Below are positions 37,718-46,883 of a stretch of DNA of 64,000 nt, one piece after another (the stretch's first letter is position 1; each line of letters begins with the position of its first letter). A program made the translations under genes and the position numbers. The stretch is from Jiangella aurantiaca (GTDB taxonomy: Bacteria; Actinomycetota; Actinomycetes; Jiangellales; Jiangellaceae): assembly GCF_004349105.1 (NCBI RefSeq), contig NZ_SMLB01000025.1, forward strand, positions 21,232 to 85,231, given 5' to 3'. The notes beneath the pieces were generated by a model. The model saw only the letters and a list, made by a program, of their open reading frames with translations, was not told where the DNA came from and searched no databases.

Positions 37718-38279
37718 CTGGCGTTCTCCTTCACCCATCGGCTCGTCAGCGACTTCTCGATCCCAGCTGCCCGAGACGCACCGCAGCGTCTCCCTGCCGT
37801 CGAACGGCAACACGCGGCTCGTCGGCTCAGGTCAGTGTTCGTGACCGGCTTCCGGCCACCAGCACCGCATTTGGCGCACCTGGATGCCGCGGTGACCGCC
37901 ACGACGATAGCGGACCTCGGACGACCGATCTGCCCGCACACACCTGGCCTGGATTACGGGAAGCGTGTGAGCAATACAGCAGGTCAGAAACCTCCTCTTG
38001 GGCATCGAGCTGGACCGGCAATGCCCGTTCGGCGGCTAGGAAATGATCAACGTGTATGGCGTCGATCCGCTGACCTGCCGGCTGAGCGCCTGACGTGTCC
38101 GGTCGCGCGGACGACCTCGAAAGCGAGCGATCCGTTCGCGGCGCCGGCACGGGTGCAGAGCGCCATTCCGGCTATCGAGGTCAGCGTCGCCGCGCGATCG
38201 TGCGTGGGTCGATCCTCGAGGTGCCACCGCTTCCGGTCAGCATGCCGTCGCCGTGCACGCCGATCGCTTCTCTGCCGGT
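37718..38279. other. Gene-poor region upstream of mraY
   Basis: This 562-bp stretch lies between the starts of mraY (minus) and the end of a minus-strand exported protein. It contains no frame I can support: the open frames lack family similarity and normal codon bias. It is less GC-rich than neighbours. Two hairpins (see 37773-37809) lie close to mraY. It may be a long regulatory leader or decayed DNA. Confidence 0.6.
37773..37809 (-). promoter_or_regulatory. Two adjacent hairpins in the mraY leader
   Basis: GAGACGC (37773-37779) pairs with GCGTCTC (37786-37792) around a 6-base loop. TGCCGT (37795-37800) pairs with ACGGCA (37804-37809) around CGA. On the minus strand they would lie 55-95 bases before the mraY start, so they could form a structured 5' leader or mark the promoter-proximal end. 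Confidence 0.35.
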
Positions 38280-38783
38280 TCAGTCCTCGGAGTTCTGGCG
38301 GATCTCGTCGGATACGACGCCGTCGATGCAGCGCAACCTGACCTCGACCTCGACGGCGTCGTTCTCGAACTTGATCTGGGGGTGGTCGTCGGCCTCCTCG
38401 TCGTCCGCGTCGGCGTCGTAGCCCTGGGCAGGGGTGACAGCCAGAACGAGGACGGTGCCGTCGGGGTTGCACTGGGCGGTGATGGTGCCGGCGCCGTTGG
38501 CGTCGACCACGCGCGGGCGCGCGGCCGGGGGAGTCGTGGGGTCCGGTGACGGTGTCGCGGACGGCGAGGGCGTCCCAGTCGCGGACGGCGACCCGGACGG
38601 CGACCCAGTGGGGGAGGCCAGCCGCCGTTCGACCTCGGCCTGGGTGAGCGGCTCCTGCGACGACCCGAGGATGTCGCTGCCGATCATGCCGACCGCCGCC
38701 ATGCCGACCGCCGTGGCGCCGGTCGCCGCGGCGAGCCACAGCAGCAGGCCGGTCCCGACCCGCACGATCCTCGGACTCGCCAT
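38280..38783 (-). CDS. Membrane-anchored exported protein, unknown function
   Basis: This protein of 167 residues has an N-terminal hydrophobic segment TGLLLWLAAATGATAVGMAA (about 11-30). A Ser/Thr/Pro linker follows (SPTGSPSGSPSATGTPSPSA, about 57-85). A small acidic domain with two cysteines (TAQCNPDG and RLRCIDGV) that could form a disulfide ends the chain. No family is recognised. It diverges from the response regulator gene across about 114 bp, so it may belong to that two-component system's regulon. Confidence 0.75.
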   Translation of the reverse strand: MASPRIVRVGTGLLLWLAAATGATAVGMAAVGMIGSDILGSSQEPLTQAEVERRLASPTGSPSGSPSATGTPSPSATPSPDPTTPPAARPRVVDANGAGTITAQCNPDGTVLVLAVTPAQGYDADADDEEADDHPQIKFENDAVEVEVRLRCIDGVVSDEIRQNSED

Positions 38784-38897
38784 GGGCCCACTATGCCCGC
38801 CGGCCGGGTTAAGGGACGGCTAAGGCAGCCTCAACGGACGTCCGGCGACCACCGAACGAGGCCGGCCCGCCGCCCACCGTGCCCTAATGTCGACCGC

Positions 38898-39581
38898 ATG
38901 GCCCAGGTACTCGTCGTCGAGGATGATGCGACGATCAGGTCCGCATTGATCCGCGGGCTGACCGAGCGCGGGCATGCGGTCCGGTCGGCGCCGACGGCGA
39001 TGGCCGGGCTGGAGCAGGCGGTCGGCGACCGTCCGGACGTCGTCGTGCTGGATCTTGGGCTGCCGGACCTCGACGGCACCGCGATGCTGCGCATGCTCCG
39101 CGGCGTCAGTGACGTCCCGGTGATCGTCGCCACGGCGCGCGACGACGAGAGCGAGGTGGTCGCCGTCCTGGATGCAGGGGCGGACGACTACGTGACCAAG
39201 CCGTTCGGCGTCGCCCAGCTGGACGCCCGCATCCGCGCCGTGCTCAGGCGCGGCGGCGAGGACCAACGCGACCAGGCGGTCACCGTCGGCGGCCTGCGGG
39301 TCGACCCGCGCAGCCGCGAGGCCGCGCTCAACGGCGCCGCGCTCGAGCTGACCCCGCGCGAGTTCGACCTGCTGCACTACCTGGCCGCCCGCGCAGGCGA
39401 GGTCGTCAGCAAGCGCGAGCTGCTGACGGAGGTCTGGCGGCTCCCGTACGGCGGCGCCGACAAGACCGTCGACGTCCACCTGTCCTGGCTGCGCCGCAAG
39501 CTCGGCGAGACCGCACAGGAGCCCCGCTACCTGCACGCCGTCCGCGGGGTCGGGGTGCGACTGGCCGCGCCGGAGGAGTGA
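38898..39581 (+). CDS. OmpR/PhoB-family response regulator
   Basis: The protein has 227 residues. The receiver domain begins VLVVEDDATIRSALIRGLTE, with the phosphoacceptor Asp52 in VVVLDLGLPDLDG, the conserved Thr in VIVATARDDE and Lys in DYVTKPF. The C-terminal winged helix has LELTPREFDLLHYLAARAGE and ADKTVDVHLSWLRRKLGE. It is followed 4 bp later by its kinase and then by a PepSY protein, which is probably the main target. Confidence 0.95.
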   Translation: MAQVLVVEDDATIRSALIRGLTERGHAVRSAPTAMAGLEQAVGDRPDVVVLDLGLPDLDGTAMLRMLRGVSDVPVIVATARDDESEVVAVLDAGADDYVTKPFGVAQLDARIRAVLRRGGEDQRDQAVTVGGLRVDPRSREAALNGAALELTPREFDLLHYLAARAGEVVSKRELLTEVWRLPYGGADKTVDVHLSWLRRKLGETAQEPRYLHAVRGVGVRLAAPEE

Positions 39582-39585
39582 CGGA

Positions 39586-40878
39586 GTGCGCCGCCGGCTC
39601 CTCGTCCTCGTCGCCGCCACCACGACGTTGGTCCTGGTGGCGTTCCTCGTGCCGCTGGCGCTGCTGGTCCGCGATGTCGCGGGCGACCGCGCCGTGCAGG
39701 CGGCCACCGTCGAGGCGCAGGCGCTGACGTCGCTGGTCGCGACCGCGGAGGGGGAGTCGCTGGCGCTCACCGTCGACCAGGTCGACGCCACCTCGCGGTT
39801 CGATGTGACGGTGTTCCTGCCGGACGGCGCGCGGCTCGGCGCCGAAGCGGACCGGTCGCCGCTGGTCGAACTGGCCGGGCGCGGGTCCAGTGCGTCCGCC
39901 GATGCCGACGGCGGCCGCGAGATCGTGTTCGCCGTCGGCCGGCCGGACGGCGACTTCGGCGTCATCCGCACGTTCGTCCCGGACGCCGAGCTGCGGGAGG
40001 GCGTGACCCGCGCCTGGCTGGCGCTGGCCGGGCTGGGCGTCGCGTTGCTGCTGGTCGGCCTGCTGGTCGCGGACCGCCTCGGGCGGCGGCTGGTGCGTGG
40101 CGCGGCCGACCTCGCCGCGGTGTCGCATCGGCTGGGCCGCGGCGAGCTGGACGCGCGCGCCGACCCGGCCGCGCCCGGCGAGCTGGGCGTCGTCGCGACG
40201 GCGCTGAACGGGCTGGCGGGCCGCATCACCGACCTGCTGCGCGAGGAGCGCGAGACCATCGCCGACCTCTCGCACCGCGTCCGCACCCCGCTGACCACGC
40301 TACGGATGGACGCCGAGGCGCTGCCCGCCGGCGAGCAGTCCGAGCGCATCGTGGCCGGCGTCGACGCCGTCGACCGCGCGGTCACCGACGTCATCCAGCA
40401 GGCCCGGCGGCGCGGCACGGCCCCGGAGGCGGTGACGGTGGACGCCGCCGACGTGGTGCGCGAGCGGGCCGCGTTCTGGGCGGTGCTGGCCGAGGACACC
40501 GACCGGGAGCTGACGGTGGACGTCGCGCCCGGCCCGCTGCCGGTCGCGCTGGCCCGCGGCGACCTGGAGGCGTGCGTCGACGCGCTGCTCGGCAACGTCT
40601 TCGCGCACACCCCGAACGGGACGGCGTTCACGGTCCGGCTGGAGCCCCGCGAAGGCGGCGGCGCCCGGCTGGTCGTCGCCGACGAGGGACCCGGTCTGCC
40701 GTCCGGCCAGACGACGGGAGCGCTGCGGCGGGGCGTCAGCGGGTCCGGGTCGAGCGGCCTGGGCCTGGACATCGTCCGGCGGACGGCCGAGCAGTCCGGC
40801 GGCGGCGTCCGGCTGGACAGCCCGGCGGGCGGCGGCCTCACCGTCGTCGTCGACCTCGGTTCGGGCCGTGCGGCTTAG
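39586..40878 (+). CDS. Sensor histidine kinase
   Basis: This 430-residue protein starts at GTG. Two membrane helices, LLVLVAATTTLVLVAFLVPL (5-24) and WLALAGLGVALLLVGLLVAD (about 145-164), frame an extracellular sensor of about 110 residues. A HAMP domain follows. The H-box is IADLSHRVRTPLTTLRMDAE with His230; the usual HE-x-R-T-P is HR-V-R-T-P here. ATP-binding boxes: LLGNVFAHTPNGT (N), VADEGPGLP (G1) and SSGLGLDIVRRTAE (G2). The signal is unknown; the downstream PepSY protein with a His/Asp-rich tail suggests metal or envelope stress. Confidence 0.94.
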   Translation: MRRRLLVLVAATTTLVLVAFLVPLALLVRDVAGDRAVQAATVEAQALTSLVATAEGESLALTVDQVDATSRFDVTVFLPDGARLGAEADRSPLVELAGRGSSASADADGGREIVFAVGRPDGDFGVIRTFVPDAELREGVTRAWLALAGLGVALLLVGLLVADRLGRRLVRGAADLAAVSHRLGRGELDARADPAAPGELGVVATALNGLAGRITDLLREERETIADLSHRVRTPLTTLRMDAEALPAGEQSERIVAGVDAVDRAVTDVIQQARRRGTAPEAVTVDAADVVRERAAFWAVLAEDTDRELTVDVAPGPLPVALARGDLEACVDALLGNVFAHTPNGTAFTVRLEPREGGGARLVVADEGPGLPSGQTTGALRRGVSGSGSSGLGLDIVRRTAEQSGGGVRLDSPAGGGLTVVVDLGSGRAA

Positions 40879-40962
40879 CCGGGCGTTAACCGTCGCCCAG
40901 CGCGGCACTAGGGCGGCCGGCGGGAACGTGGTGGCCACGCACCGCACAGGAAGGACACCACC

Positions 40963-41523
40963 ATGAACCGCAACCGTCTGATCTCCGCCACCGCTGCCGC
41001 GGCCGCCCTGCTCGTCACCGGCGGCGTCGCCTACGCCGTCACGACCGCCGACGACGTCGAGAGCCGGCCGCGCGCGTCGGTCGTCGACGACAGCCCGTCG
41101 CCCAGCGACCTCACGCCGGACGACTCGGCCAGCGCATCGCCGTCCGCCACGCCTGACGACAGCCCGTCGCCGTCGCCTACGCCGGACGACAGTCCGTCGC
41201 CGTCCCCGAGCGACTCGGCCACCAGCGCGCCGAGCAGCGACGTCGAGATGGGCAGCGCCGAGGCCGAGCGGATCGCCCTGGCTCACGTCGGCGGCGGCAC
41301 AGTCACCGAGGTCGAGGCCGAGTGGGAGCACGGCCGGCTGGAGTGGAAGGTCGAGATCCACCTCGACGGCGTCGAGCACGACGTCCGCGTGGACGCGCTC
41401 TCCGGCGAGATCACGCGCGTCGACGTCGACGACGACCGCCGCGACGACGACCACGACGACGACAGCGGCCGTGGCTCCGACGACGACCACGATGACCACG
41501 ACGACGATCGCCACGACGACTGA
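40963..41523 (+). CDS. Secreted PepSY protein with His/Asp-rich tail
   Basis: This protein of 186 residues has a signal peptide at its N-terminus (ATAAAAALLVTGGVAYAVTT). A Ser/Pro/Asp linker with repeated SPSPTPDD units follows (about 45-90). A PepSY domain starts AEAERIALAHVGGGTVTEVE and contains EWKVEIHLDGVEHDVRVDAL. The final 35 residues are almost only Asp, His and Arg (DDDHDDDSGRGSDDDHDDHD). That tail could chelate divalent metal. It lies just after the two-component genes and is their likely output or sensor partner. Confidence 0.87.
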   Translation: MNRNRLISATAAAAALLVTGGVAYAVTTADDVESRPRASVVDDSPSPSDLTPDDSASASPSATPDDSPSPSPTPDDSPSPSPSDSATSAPSSDVEMGSAEAERIALAHVGGGTVTEVEAEWEHGRLEWKVEIHLDGVEHDVRVDALSGEITRVDVDDDRRDDDHDDDSGRGSDDDHDDHDDDRHDD

Positions 41524-41585
41524 CATAGTGAGCCCCATGCTCGTGCGTCTGTGATCGTGGAAGCAGCGCCGACGAGAGGGACGAG

Positions 41586-42110
41586 ATGGATACTCGAGCC
41601 GAGAGCGAGTTCCGGGAGTTCGTCGAGTCCCGCTCGTTGGCGCTGCGGCGTACCGCCTACGCGCTGACCGGTGACCTGCACCTGGCCGAGGACCTCGTCC
41701 AGGGCGCGCTGGTCAAGCTCGTCCGCCGCTGGCACAAGGTGGACAACCCGGAGGCTTATGTCCGCCGCACGATCTACCACGACCACGCCAGCCGCTGGCG
41801 TCGCCGGAAGATCGTCCGCGAAGACACGGTCGCCGACCTGCCGGTCCGGTCCGTCGGCGACGGCGCCGGCCAGGTCGACGACCGGCTCGACCTCCGCCAG
41901 GCGCTGCTCCGGCTGACGGCACGGCAGCGGGCCGTCCTGGTGCTCCGGTTCTACGAGGACCTGCCCGAACGCGAGGTGGCCGAGATCATGGGCTGCTCCG
42001 TCGGCACGGTCCGCAGCCAGACCGCCCGGGCGCTGGCCCGGGTGCGCGTGCTCGCCCCGGAGCTGGCCGCCGGCGCCGCTCTGCCCACTCCTGAGGAGGC
42101 CTCAGCATGA
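41586..42110 (+). CDS. SigE-family ECF sigma factor
   Basis: This protein of 174 residues is of the actinobacterial SigE-family (SigE70-type). Region 2 is FREFVESRSLALRRTAYALT with GDLHLAEDLVQGALVKLVRR. Region 4 is LTARQRAVLVLRFYEDLPER, then EVAEIMGCSVGTVRSQTARA. It overlaps the downstream gene by 4 bp (ATGA). That product has a single membrane anchor and is the expected regulatory partner. The trigger cannot be told. Confidence 0.92.
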   Translation: MDTRAESEFREFVESRSLALRRTAYALTGDLHLAEDLVQGALVKLVRRWHKVDNPEAYVRRTIYHDHASRWRRRKIVREDTVADLPVRSVGDGAGQVDDRLDLRQALLRLTARQRAVLVLRFYEDLPEREVAEIMGCSVGTVRSQTARALARVRVLAPELAAGAALPTPEEASA

Positions 42111-43432
42111 CCCTCGAAGACCAGGTGCGCGACGCGCTGGACGATCTCGCGCTGCGGGTTCCGCCCCGGGCCGGCCTGGCCGACGCCGTACTCCGGGAGG
42201 CGCGCAGGCGCCGGGCCAAGGTCCGGCTCGCTACCGCCGGCAGCACCGTCGTCGCCGTCGCCGCCGGGACGGCGTTCGTCGTTGCCGATCCGCTGGCCAC
42301 TGACGGCGGCGGCCTCGGCATCGTCGACCCGGCGGCCGGCGGCGACGCGCCCGAGCAGGTCCAGGAACCGAACGCGCCCGCCGCCGTCACCATCGACCTG
42401 GACGAGCTGCCCACCGGAAGACCCCCGTCGGCGCCGTGGTACGTCGACGGCGCACTGTATGTGGGCGGCGAGGCCATCCCGTTCGAGGGCGACTTCAGCG
42501 GCTTCCGTGCGATGTACGAGGTGGCCGACAGTGGACTCGCCGTGCTCACAGTGCCAACCGACGACGAGGGCCAGGCAGGCGATTTCGAGCTCTCGCTGGT
42601 CTCCCGTGACGGCGGGCGCATCCTGCTGGGCGCCGGCCAGATCTACGATTTCGCCGTCTCGTCCGACGGCACGCTGCTCGCATGGGCTGAGCACGACTGG
42701 ACGACATCCCGGAACACCGGCCCCGGCCGAACAGTGCTTTACGTGGCCGACGCCACCACCGGCGAGGTGCTGCACGAGCGCGAGCAGATAGGCGATGACG
42801 GATCCATCGGGATCGTGAAGGGCTTCCTCGACGGCGGCCGCGTCGTGCTCGACAGCGCCACCAACGCCCCGGGCGGCGTCCACGTATGGCACCTGGTCGC
42901 CGACACCGTCACCTCGTGGACCGACTACGGCTTCACCAGCGCGATCAGCCGCGCCGGCGACCTGGCGGTCCTCACGTCGCCGAACGGTTCCGACGAACTC
43001 AGCAGCGGCGTCGTCGACACGGCCACGGAGGAGGTCCTGTGGACCACCGGACAGAACGACTTCGTCGCCCGCCAGGCGCTCTCCTGGGATAGCCGCTACT
43101 TGGTCATCACGGTCGCACCGACCAGATCCAAGGCCGAGGAGCTCGAGGATCTCGAGCGCGCCGGTGAGGCCTCCACGGGGACCGAGCTAGCGAACCAGGT
43201 CGTGGTCGCGGACGCGCGCACCGGCGAGCGAGTGTTGACGGTCGAGGGCATCAATCCCAGGGGCGTTATCTGGCAGCCCGACGGGAGCCTCATCTTCGAG
43301 GCGTGGGAGGACGAGAACCGCGTTGGACTGGTCCGTTGCGCTCTCGACGGGAAGTGCGAGCTGGCCGCCCCGGTGCGCGAGGTCGACCACCACGACGTTC
43401 GGCCACCGTACATCCTCAGCGGCAACCAGTAA
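42107..43432 (+). CDS. Membrane-anchored propeller-like partner of the sigma factor
   Basis: This 441-residue protein starts with a short cytoplasmic region (DQVRDALDDLALRVPPRAGL, then DAVLREARRRRAKV). A single membrane segment LATAGSTVVAVAAGTAFVVA (about 41-60) follows. The remaining 380 residues lie outside, rich in beta strands with repeating YVADATTGEVL / VVADARTGERVLTV and SSDGTLLAWAE motifs, as in WD40-like propellers. The cytoplasmic part resembles the N-terminus of proteins that follow SigE-family sigma factors and may hold the sigma factor. No classical zinc anti-sigma (H-x3-C-x2-C) motif is present. Confidence 0.75.
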   Translation: MTLEDQVRDALDDLALRVPPRAGLADAVLREARRRRAKVRLATAGSTVVAVAAGTAFVVADPLATDGGGLGIVDPAAGGDAPEQVQEPNAPAAVTIDLDELPTGRPPSAPWYVDGALYVGGEAIPFEGDFSGFRAMYEVADSGLAVLTVPTDDEGQAGDFELSLVSRDGGRILLGAGQIYDFAVSSDGTLLAWAEHDWTTSRNTGPGRTVLYVADATTGEVLHEREQIGDDGSIGIVKGFLDGGRVVLDSATNAPGGVHVWHLVADTVTSWTDYGFTSAISRAGDLAVLTSPNGSDELSSGVVDTATEEVLWTTGQNDFVARQALSWDSRYLVITVAPTRSKAEELEDLERAGEASTGTELANQVVVADARTGERVLTVEGINPRGVIWQPDGSLIFEAWEDENRVGLVRCALDGKCELAAPVREVDHHDVRPPYILSGNQ

Positions 43433-43444
43433 CCGCCGTCGCCG

Positions 43445-44320
43445 TCAGAAGACGGGCTTGCCGCCGGTGACGCCGAGGACGGTGCCGGACACGTAGCTCG
43501 CGTCCCGCGGGGAGGCGAGGAAGACGAAGGCCGGCGCCACCTCGGCGGGCTGGCCGGCCCGGCCGAGCGGAGTGTCCTGGCCGAACTTCGCCACCTTCTC
43601 CGGCGGCTGGGTGGCCGGCTGCAGCGGCGTCCAGACCGGTCCCGGCGCGACGGCGTTGACACGGATGCCGCGCGGCCCGAGCTCGGCCGCCAGGTTGACG
43701 GTGGCGTTGTTGATCGCGGCCTTCGTGCTGGCGTAGTCCAGCAGCGACACCGATGGGTCGTAGGCCTGGATGGAGGAGTTGTTGATGACGCAGCCGCCGC
43801 GCTTCAGGTGCTTGACGGCTTCCTGCGTCATCCAGAACAGCGCGTAGAGATTGGTCTTGATCACCCGGTCCAGCCGCTCGGGGTCGATGCTCTCGATGCC
43901 GCCCTCGCGGGCCATCTGGAAGCCGGCGTTGTTCACCAGGACGTCCAGACCGCCCAGCTCGGCCACCGCGCGGGTCACGACCTCGACGCAGGCGTCGTGC
44001 GAGCGCAGGTCGGCGGCGTACGCGGCGCCGTGGCGGCCGGCGTCGCGCACCAGGCGCATCGTCGCGTCGGCATCGTCCTGCTCCTCCGGCAGGTACGTGA
44101 TCGCGACGTCGGCGCCCTCGCGGGCGAACGCCAGGGCGACCGCGCGGCCGATACCGGAGTCGCCGCCGGTGATCAGTGTGCGCATCCCGGTCAGCCTGCC
44201 CGAGCCCCGGTAGCTCTCCTCGCCGTGGTCCGGCGTCGGGGTCATCTCGGTGGTGAGGCCGGGCGGCTCCTGCTGCTGCGGCGGGAACTCACTGGGGCGG
44301 GCGGCCTGATCGGTGCTCAT
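43445..44320 (-). CDS. SDR-family oxidoreductase (YghA-like)
   Basis: The protein has about 291 residues. A roughly 45-residue Pro/Gln-rich N-terminal extension precedes the Rossmann fold: TLITGGDSGIGRAVALAFAR, DVLVNNAGFQM, active-site Ser in CVINNSSIQAYDPS, YASTK (Tyr and Lys) and IRVNAVAPGPVWTPLQP. The extension and sequence match the YghA/general-stress SDR group that uses NADPH. ATG at 44320 is chosen over a TTG at 44329. It follows the Ddn-like gene with 38 bp between and may share its transcript. Confidence 0.9.
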   Translation of the reverse strand: MSTDQAARPSEFPPQQQEPPGLTTEMTPTPDHGEESYRGSGRLTGMRTLITGGDSGIGRAVALAFAREGADVAITYLPEEQDDADATMRLVRDAGRHGAAYAADLRSHDACVEVVTRAVAELGGLDVLVNNAGFQMAREGGIESIDPERLDRVIKTNLYALFWMTQEAVKHLKRGGCVINNSSIQAYDPSVSLLDYASTKAAINNATVNLAAELGPRGIRVNAVAPGPVWTPLQPATQPPEKVAKFGQDTPLGRAGQPAEVAPAFVFLASPRDASYVSGTVLGVTGGKPVF

Positions 44321-44358
44321 GCCTGGCAACTACCCGGCCGGCCGCCGGCGAAACGCCG

Positions 44359-44799
44359 TCAGTCGATCAGCCGCGTCAGCACGAAGACCGGAATGACCCG
44401 GCTGGTCCTGGTCTGGTAGGTCGCGTAGTCGGGCCACGCCTCGACGGCGCGTTTCCACCAGAGCTCGCGCTCCTCGCCGGCCACCTCGCGGGCGAGGTAG
44501 TCGTGCTTCTCGGGGCCGTCCTGCAGCTCGACGTGCGGATTGGCCTTGAGGTTGTGGTACCAGACCGGGTGCGTGGTCCTGCCGCCGTCCGACGCGACCA
44601 CGGCGTACTCGCCGCCGTGCTCGACCCGCATCAGCGGTGTCTTGCGCAGCTTGCCGGTCTTCGCGCCGACGGAGGTCACGACGACCACGGGCTTGCCGCG
44701 CAGCGTCAGGGCCGCGGTACCGCCGGACGCCTCGTACGCCTCCGCCTGCTTGCGCGCCCAGTCAGACGTGCTCCGCTCGTACTTTCCGGTGAGGGGCAT
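44359..44799 (-). CDS. Ddn-like F420-dependent nitroreductase family protein
   Basis: This 146-residue split-barrel flavin/deazaflavin oxidoreductase of the Ddn/DUF385 family has [20 protein letters not shown] and [19 protein letters not shown], which form the F420 phosphate-binding site. [13 protein letters not shown] is the family signature. Such enzymes reduce quinones or nitro compounds with F420H2 (family knowledge). The start (ATG 44799 or GTG 44805) lies inside the end of the iron-transport permease gene, a 38-44 bp overlap, so it could be translated from that operon's mRNA. Confidence 0.88.
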   Translation of the reverse strand: MPLTGKYERSTSDWARKQAEAYEASGGTAALTLRGKPVVVVTSVGAKTGKLRKTPLMRVEHGGEYAVVASDGGRTTHPVWYHNLKANPHVELQDGPEKHDYLAREVAGEERELWWKRAVEAWPDYATYQTRTSRVIPVFVLTRLID

Positions 44800-46870
44800 G
44801 TCCACGCCAACTCAGCCGTCGCGGCGCCGTATTCCCCCGCACCCGGGTGCGGAACAGCAGCCAGACGAAGTACGGCGCGCCGACGATCGCGGTGACCAGC
44901 CCGGCCGGCAGCTGGGCCGGCGCGATCACCGTCCGGCCCAGGGCGTCGGCCAGGCAGACGAGGCTCGCGCCGAGCAGCGCGGCCACCGGTAGCATCCGCG
45001 CGTGCCGCCGGCCGGCGAGGGCCCGCGCAGCGTGCGGCGCGACCAGCCCGACGAAGCCGATGACCCCGACGCCGGCGACGGCGGCACCGGTCAGCACGAC
45101 GGCGCCGGCCAGCAGCGCCAGCCGGGCCTGCGGGACGTGCACGCCGAGGATTCGCGGCGTGTGGTCGTCGACGGAGAGCAGGTCCATCGTGTGCCGCATG
45201 CCGTAGAGCAGCGGGATCGCCGCGAGGACCGCCAGCGACATCGGCACCAGGTGCTCGAACGAGCGCCCATAGGTCGACCCTGCCAGCCAGGTCAGCGCCT
45301 TGGTCTCGTTCCACGGGTCGGTGAGCGTGATGAGCACGACGATCAGCGACTGCGCCGCCGCAGACACCGCGACACCGATCAGCACCAGCCGGTCGCTGGC
45401 GAAGCCGCCTCGCGCGGCCAGCGCGAACACCAGCGTCGCGGCCACGCCGGCGCCGAGGCCGGCCGCACCGGCCAGCGCCCAGAAGCCGGCCATCGGCACC
45501 AGCGTGATCATGGTGACGGCGCCGACGCCCGCGCCGCCGGCCACGCCGATGATGCCGGGCTCGGCCAGCGGGTTGCGGGCGACCGACTGGATGATCGCGC
45601 CCGCCAGCGCCAGCGAGGCGCCGGCCAGCAGCCCGGCGACGACGCGGGGAAGCCGGGTGTCCATGACGGTGCTGACGATCGGTCCGGCCTGCCCGCTCAG
45701 CCAGTTGACGACGTCGCCGAGCAGCAGCACGGAGTCGCCGAGCAGCGTGCCGCCGACGGCGGCCGCGACCGTCACGACCGCCATCGTGCCCAGCACGAAG
45801 CCGAAGCGCCGCCGTGTCACACCGCCCCGCACCCCCGCGGCCGGCGGCTCGCCGACGGTGTCCGAGGCGCGGATCTTCCGGGCCAGCGCGATGAGGAAGA
45901 TCGCCCCGAGGATCGTGGTGACGACGCCGGTGGGCACCTCGAGTGCGCCCTGCGACCCGATCGCCGCCCGCAGGCCGACGTCGGCCGCGAGCAGCATGAG
46001 CACGGCCGTCGCGGCCGACACCGGCAGCAGCACGGCGTGCTTGTGCAACCCGGGCACCACCGGCGTGGCCAGCCGCACGACGGCGGGCGCGGCCAGGCCG
46101 ACGAACCCGACCGGGCCGGCCAGCGTGACGGCGCACGCGGCCAGCATGACGGCGAGTACGATCGCGCCGGCGCGGACCCGGCGCACGTTGACGCCGAGCA
46201 TGCGGGCGTGGTCGTCGCCGATGAAGACGAGGTCGAGCTTGCGACCGAGCAGCAGCAGCCCGGCCAGCACCACAGCGACCAGCGGGGCGATGATGCGAAT
46301 GCCGCCGAGGCCGTTCTGCCCGAGCGACCCCTCTCCCCAGGCGAAGAGGCCGCGGGTCTCCTCGGAGAACAGGATGATCAGCGAGCTGGTCAGCGACTGG
46401 AACGCCAGCGCGATGGCGGTGCCGGCCAGCACCAGCCGGACCGCGCCGGTCCCGCCGAGACCGGACAGGGCGAGCACCAGCACCGCCGCGCCGAGCCCGC
46501 CGAGGAAGGCGAGCCCGGCCGCGCCCAGCAGCGGCACCGTGAACCCGGCCGTCGCGGCCGCCACCAGCGCCAGGTGCGCACCGGCGTTGACGGCCAGCGT
46601 GTCGGGCGAGGCCATGACGTTGCGCGACACCGACTGCATGACCGCGCCGGCCGCACCGAGCGCGATGCCGACGACGACCGCCGCCAGCAGCCGGGGCAGC
46701 CGCGAGGCCAGCACGATCGCGCCGGCCTCGTCGGTCCCCTGTCCGGCCGCCCAGCGCAGCACCTCGCCGGCACCGACCTGCGCGGTGCCCTGCATGAGGT
46801 GGACGACCGCCAGGCCCGCGATCAGCACCGCGAGCGTGACGGCCACCAGGCCCAGGCGGCCGGACTTCAC
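44762..46870 (-). CDS. Fused double FecCD-type siderophore permease
   Basis: This 702-residue protein consists of two FecCD permease domains in one chain. Unit one (about 1-335) has [35 protein letters not shown] and [15 protein letters not shown]. Unit two (about 360-690) repeats the same landmarks as [38 protein letters not shown] and [17 protein letters not shown]. Each unit has roughly ten helices. FhuB-like fusions supply both halves of the translocation channel, so no separate partner is needed. GTG at 46870 is 13 bp after the binding-protein gene. Confidence 0.94.
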   Translation of the reverse strand: MKSGRLGLVAVTLAVLIAGLAVVHLMQGTAQVGAGEVLRWAAGQGTDEAGAIVLASRLPRLLAAVVVGIALGAAGAVMQSVSRNVMASPDTLAVNAGAHLALVAAATAGFTVPLLGAAGLAFLGGLGAAVLVLALSGLGGTGAVRLVLAGTAIALAFQSLTSSLIILFSEETRGLFAWGEGSLGQNGLGGIRIIAPLVAVVLAGLLLLGRKLDLVFIGDDHARMLGVNVRRVRAGAIVLAVMLAACAVTLAGPVGFVGLAAPAVVRLATPVVPGLHKHAVLLPVSAATAVLMLLAADVGLRAAIGSQGALEVPTGVVTTILGAIFLIALARKIRASDTVGEPPAAGVRGGVTRRRFGFVLGTMAVVTVAAAVGGTLLGDSVLLLGDVVNWLSGQAGPIVSTVMDTRLPRVVAGLLAGASLALAGAIIQSVARNPLAEPGIIGVAGGAGVGAVTMITLVPMAGFWALAGAAGLGAGVAATLVFALAARGGFASDRLVLIGVAVSAAAQSLIVVLITLTDPWNETKALTWLAGSTYGRSFEHLVPMSLAVLAAIPLLYGMRHTMDLLSVDDHTPRILGVHVPQARLALLAGAVVLTGAAVAGVGVIGFVGLVAPHAARALAGRRHARMLPVAALLGASLVCLADALGRTVIAPAQLPAGLVTAIVGAPYFVWLLFRTRVRGNTAPRRLSWRGHAPHRKVRAEHV

Positions 46871-46883
46871 GGGCGGTACCGCC

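Noticed and set aside
37511..38341. Open frames in the gap upstream of mraY (both strands)
   Set aside because: No recognisable domain, no ribosome site, poor codon bias, and partial overlap with mraY; kept as a gene-poor region.
41100..41215. Repeats in the PepSY gene
   Set aside because: They encode Ser-Pro-Asp linker units and are explained by the protein.
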